Positions 6,282-9,506 of a DNA stretch of 9,506 nt are shown here, piece by piece. The position numbers and the translations under genes are program-made. This stretch comes from Clostridia bacterium. GTDB lineage: Bacteria; Bacillota; Clostridia; Christensenellales; Borkfalkiaceae. Location: assembly GCA_017620875.1 (NCBI GenBank), contig JAGAUH010000161.1:1-9506 (forward strand), written 5' to 3'. Under the pieces are notes generated by a model, which was given only the letters and a program-made list of their open reading frames with translations, did not search any database and had not been told where the DNA came from. Every line of letters begins with the position of its first letter. Position 1 is the stretch's first letter.

Positions 6282-9026
6282 TTATACGCCTTGACCAAGA
6301 GCGATAGCCGTTAATACTACGTTATTAGTAGGATCAGTTGGATTTTCTACCATAATAATTAAATCAATAGTTGCAGCACTATCTGAGTCAATCATAAAAT
6401 TCATTGCTACAGAATCGGCTTTACTTCCTGCCGTTTCTAATCTTTCTGCAAGTACGCCGTTATTATACGTAATAAATACTTTACACGTACAATTTAAAGC
6501 ACCGGTAAACACCCTCAGATAAGTATTTCCTGCCGGAACTTGTATTGTTGCACAAACTGCCCCCGCTTGATTTACGTGTTGCCCTGCAACACAACCCATA
6601 ACGTTATAATCGTAAGAACCCAAACCTTTAGAGTATTCTTCTTCGCTAGAGGTTCCGTAGTCCCAAGATATTGGTATTAAATAATCATTAAAATTATTTG
6701 CGGAAGGATTTCTACTCACGTTACAGTAAGTTACGTAATCTTTTATCGAAGTAGAACTAGTTGCCGTATACGTTCCGCCATTACCATCTGAATTGTAGTG
6801 TTCCCAATATAATAAACTAGAAACGTCTGATTCGTCCACTAGGGCGTCTACGTCACCAATTTTTGTTATTTTACCATTATGTAAAGATGCATAACTAGAT
6901 TTATCAGTATTATCATAATACGATTGTGGCAAATTATATACCGTTCTTCCGTCTATGACACTTTGGGTAGCATCTTCCCTACTAACAACGTATTGAGACG
7001 TTGTTCCACAAACAATCTCAAAAGGATTACCATAAAACGCAATACCAACCAAACTAACGTTACTAACTAACGAATCTAACGCCGTTTTTTTAATGGTTAG
7101 CGTAATAGTAGCAGGCATTGTAGTGTTTACGTAAAAATCTATACAATTTGCCTTAGCATTTCCTATAGCATTGCCCGATCCGTCTACACTTGCATCACTC
7201 TCAAACGTTGGAGCAGTTGCAACCCAACCACCCGATAAAGACGTGGTATTTTTTGCTCTCCAAACTCCCGTTAGCACTCTGATTACTTTTACTCTAGAAT
7301 CTACGTTGGATAAGGTTATTTTTATTTCGTCCCCTCTACCCATACCGTCTCTAGCGTTGTTAACCAAATAATCAAAGTCCCAGAAATTATCACCAGAAAA
7401 ATCTGATGCAACGTAATTTTTTCCTTCTACACAACCGCTCTCAATACTACCCGCCTTATATCTTTTATAATATAAGCTTACGTAGTTAGAACTTCCGTTT
7501 AACTTTTGATTTAAAGTTATATTATAATTGGTACTAGACTGATCTAGCGTTAACGCTTGTTCGTAACCATTAGAACCATCTAACAATGCTACCGCCGCTA
7601 AGGTAGAATTTCCGCCACTTTCCGCGTTAGAAGTTACTAATTGTATATTAACGCAATCGGTTACCGTAGTAGAAACGTTAATATCCACAACTTTTTTTGC
7701 CGCAGTTCCACCTGCGCTAAAACTAGTTGATACTATCGGCGTAGTGCCAGAATTTTTATAAACCTTAATAGTGTTGGTTGCTTGCCAAACACCCGTATAA
7801 AGCCTAATTACTTTTGTTTGTGGCGTTATAACAACAGGAAACCATGCAGTAGATAGCGTTCCTATGCCCCATTGACTTTTTGGATAACCATTGGCAACTT
7901 CTGCATGGTTACCATTTGCATTTGACCACGTTAAAGAGTTATAATCCCAAAAACTTACGTCAAAGCCATTATATCTACTAATATCACCAATATATTCGTT
8001 AGAATATTTATGTTGAGTATAAATTTTTCCACTTCCATCAATATTATTACCCAATTTTTTATAAGTAATAAGCCCCGGTAGTGCGTCTAAATTTACGCTA
8101 CTTGGCGTGTCTTTTACAGTTATAGTTGGAGTATTAAAAAACTTTGTAAAACTTCCGGAAACGGTTGTGTTGCCCGTTATAGTAAAATATGGTTGATACT
8201 GATTGTTTCCACCAACCGTATAATAATTCCAAACGTAATCGGCGTTTGCTTTATTTTCTAATAAAACTTTACTCTTATACTCTGCCGTAACAGAATTTGC
8301 TTGCCTATTTACGTAAAGATTTCCACCTGACACCGTATTTAGCGTAACCGTATATATATTAGGCAAATAATATACCGTTATAGTCTTATCGCTTGCAGGC
8401 ATACTACCTACGCCAGCAGTACTAGCACTATTTGTCCTATTAGTATCTAAATAAGGCGAATATCCCGTAATATTAGTATAACTTGCTATACTTTTTGAAG
8501 ATTTATATTCTACCGATTCAGTTTTGCTAGTACCTGCACTACCGCCGTTAATTTTGCCACTTTCGTGACTGCCGTGCCATACGTAATTTATTGTTAGGTC
8601 ATACGATTTAATTGTAAATACCTGAGCCGTTGGCTCAACGTAGTTTTGGTTGTTTATTATTATGCTTTCGTTAATAGTTTTTGTATAAGTACTAGGGGAA
8701 GTATACCCCGTTAAGGTTTGTGGTTCTACACTAATAGAATAACCAAACAAGCCAGACGTAGTTTTGCTAGTTACCAAACTTGGCTCTTGGTGAGTTCTGT
8801 TAGTTTTATAATTTACCGTTACGCTATAAGTATTAGGCCTATATTCTAAAACTCTAGTTGGGTTAGTTACCCCTACCTTTGCAGTTACTACCCCGCTTGT
8901 GTTTTTAACGTCGTTTTCGTAGGCGCTATGCCCGTACATTGCCGTTACCGGCAAAGAATAGTTTTGATTATAATAGTATTGTTTACTAGTTCCGCTTGGC
9001 ACTTTGCTCTTATAAGCATCCGCCAC
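6282..9026 (-). CDS. Giant repeat-rich surface/secreted protein, C-terminal part downstream of an in-frame stop
   Basis: The frame is open from 9200 down to the TAA at 6282-6284. GTG at 9026 is only the first formal start codon: it has no ribosome site and falls inside repeat sequence, so this is best read as the 3' part of a larger gene reaching the window edge, cut by TAA at 9201-9203. Numbering from 9026, residues ~64-135 and ~136-222 resemble two divergent MucBP modules (TYSVTVNY...LTGYTS; YDLTINYVW...ITGYSP...TITVYYLP). Residues ~223-300 resemble an InlB-B/bacterial repeat (YTVTLNTVSGG...NTTVSGSFTKF). Three related beta-rich domains follow at ~318-482, ~500-666 and ~725-912. Each carries WDY/WDF, a '(V/L)IRxxTGxW'-like strand (405-414, 580-589, 836-843) and a final hydrophobic strand (LAAVALL, LVGIAFYG, LTAIALG). 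No LPXTG motif, charged tail or membrane anchor is present; the protein ends in the last strand. Composition is Thr/Ser/Asn-rich, typical of extracellular adhesins. A role in adhesion or glycan binding is inferred. Confidence 0.7.
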   Translation of the reverse strand: MADAYKSKVPSGTSKQYYYNQNYSLPVTAMYGHSAYENDVKNTSGVVTAKVGVTNPTRVLEYRPNTYSVTVNYKTNRTHQEPSLVTSKTTSGLFGYSISVEPQTLTGYTSPSTYTKTINESIIINNQNYVEPTAQVFTIKSYDLTINYVWHGSHESGKINGGSAGTSKTESVEYKSSKSIASYTNITGYSPYLDTNRTNSASTAGVGSMPASDKTITVYYLPNIYTVTLNTVSGGNLYVNRQANSVTAEYKSKVLLENKANADYVWNYYTVGGNNQYQPYFTITGNTTVSGSFTKFFNTPTITVKDTPSSVNLDALPGLITYKKLGNNIDGSGKIYTQHKYSNEYIGDISRYNGFDVSFWDYNSLTWSNANGNHAEVANGYPKSQWGIGTLSTAWFPVVITPQTKVIRLYTGVWQATNTIKVYKNSGTTPIVSTSFSAGGTAAKKVVDINVSTTVTDCVNIQLVTSNAESGGNSTLAAVALLDGSNGYEQALTLDQSSTNYNITLNQKLNGSSNYVSLYYKRYKAGSIESGCVEGKNYVASDFSGDNFWDFDYLVNNARDGMGRGDEIKITLSNVDSRVKVIRVLTGVWRAKNTTSLSGGWVATAPTFESDASVDGSGNAIGNAKANCIDFYVNTTMPATITLTIKKTALDSLVSNVSLVGIAFYGNPFEIVCGTTSQYVVSREDATQSVIDGRTVYNLPQSYYDNTDKSSYASLHNGKITKIGDVDALVDESDVSSLLYWEHYNSDGNGGTYTATSSTSIKDYVTYCNVSRNPSANNFNDYLIPISWDYGTSSEEEYSKGLGSYDYNVMGCVAGQHVNQAGAVCATIQVPAGNTYLRVFTGALNCTCKVFITYNNGVLAERLETAGSKADSVAMNFMIDSDSAATIDLIIMVENPTDPTNNVVLTAIALGQGV

Positions 9027-9200
9027 ACCACTTTGCGTTGTTTTCGTTTGTATTGTATATTTAGTTTTTGTAAAACTTGTGGTTGCTTGGGCTGTATTAG
9101 TAAAATTGCTACCCGATACTTTTGCCGTTAAGTTTGGCTTTATATCTTCGCTATCATCTTGTAAATTTCCATTAGCCCCATTTGTATCGTAGTTAAAAGT

Positions 9201-9506
9201 TTATGCTCCAATATTGCTTAATGCGTTATTACTAAAAGTTTTTTCACTAAGCATATTGTTTGCCTTTGGTATTGTTAATAATACGTTTGGCGTTTTTACA
9301 CTACTATTATAAGTATCTGTTACAGTTGTTCCTTGTACTTTTAAAGTGTCTATAAAACTATTTGATACGTTTTGGCTTGTTAAAGTTGCATTTGCTAAGT
9401 TATATGGATTTATCGTTAAACTATAACTAGCCGTATCTCTACCTATTTTACTCGTTGCAACTTTACTCCCCGTACTAGTTACGTTTATTAAATGTCCTTT
9501 TTTATC
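9201..9506 (-). pseudogene. Upstream part of the same surface-protein frame, ending at an in-frame TAA; 5' end beyond window
   Basis: On the minus strand, 101 codons are open from the right edge to the TAA at 9201-9203, in exactly the same frame as the 6282-9026 reading frame. The translation is Thr/Ser/Asn-rich like the rest. It contains SYSLTINPYNLANATLT, which resembles MBG/YDG-type surface repeats, then KTPNVLLTIPKANN. The sequence on both sides of the stop reads as one protein: upstream ...FSNNALSNIGA, downstream TFNYDTNGANGN. There is no terminator, ribosome site or start codon near the stop. The most likely explanation is a nonsense mutation, or a sequencing/assembly error, in a single long gene. 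A genuine gene end followed by a separate leaderless gene is much less likely. Confidence 0.65.

Noticed and set aside
7171..7371. Plus-strand frame within the surface-protein region (also 8928-9131)
   Set aside because: It is a shadow of the long minus-strand frame, with no start signal and no protein-like pattern.
1..9506. CRISPR arrays, tRNA/rRNA genes, insertion sequences or phage genes
   Set aside because: I found no regular spaced repeats, no cloverleaf with CCA-type ends, and no transposase or phage protein in any frame.

Overview
The window is strongly AT-rich (about one third G+C by eye), with Shine-Dalgarno-led genes, sigma-A type promoters and hairpin-plus-T-run terminators. A Veg-family gene, a GTP-type PEP carboxykinase and a large Thr/Asn/Ser-rich surface protein together suggest a low-GC Firmicute, probably an uncultured gut clostridial lineage. 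That assignment is an inference; no rRNA or marker gene is present.

Layout. Positions 1-2543 (+) hold the 3' end of a surface-carbohydrate operon: the tail of a DUF115/sialyltransferase-like protein, a CMP-sugar (NeuA-like) cytidylyltransferase, and an HMGL-type aldolase fused to a second DUF115/sialyltransferase-like domain. The first two genes abut and the last two overlap by 8 bp. Positions 2544-2863 hold no gene, but contain two bidirectional hairpin terminators and a ~108-bp imperfect palindrome. GTP-dependent PEP carboxykinase (pckG) lies on the minus strand at 2864-4621 and has a clear promoter. A divergent promoter region (4622-4845) carries an 11-bp inverted repeat and a 15-bp palindrome. 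It leads on the plus strand to an uncharacterised two-domain protein with an acidic linker (4846-5823), then to a Veg-like small protein (5909-6148) with its own extended -10 promoter and a strong terminator. From 6282 to the right edge the minus strand is one continuous reading frame of a giant repeat-rich surface protein, interrupted by a single in-frame TAA at 9201-9203.

How the genes may work together. The operon has the order expected for making, CMP-activating and transferring a 2-keto-3-deoxy acid. An HMGL-family aldolase stands where a NeuB/KdsA-type synthase would be expected, although such a synthase could lie upstream of the window. This is the most interesting functional hypothesis here, but the substrate cannot be read from the sequence. 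pckG is central metabolism and appears unrelated to its neighbours. The surface protein has MucBP-like, InlB-B-like and MBG-like repeats, then three divergent copies of an unrecognised beta-rich domain, and it ends without a cell-wall sorting signal.
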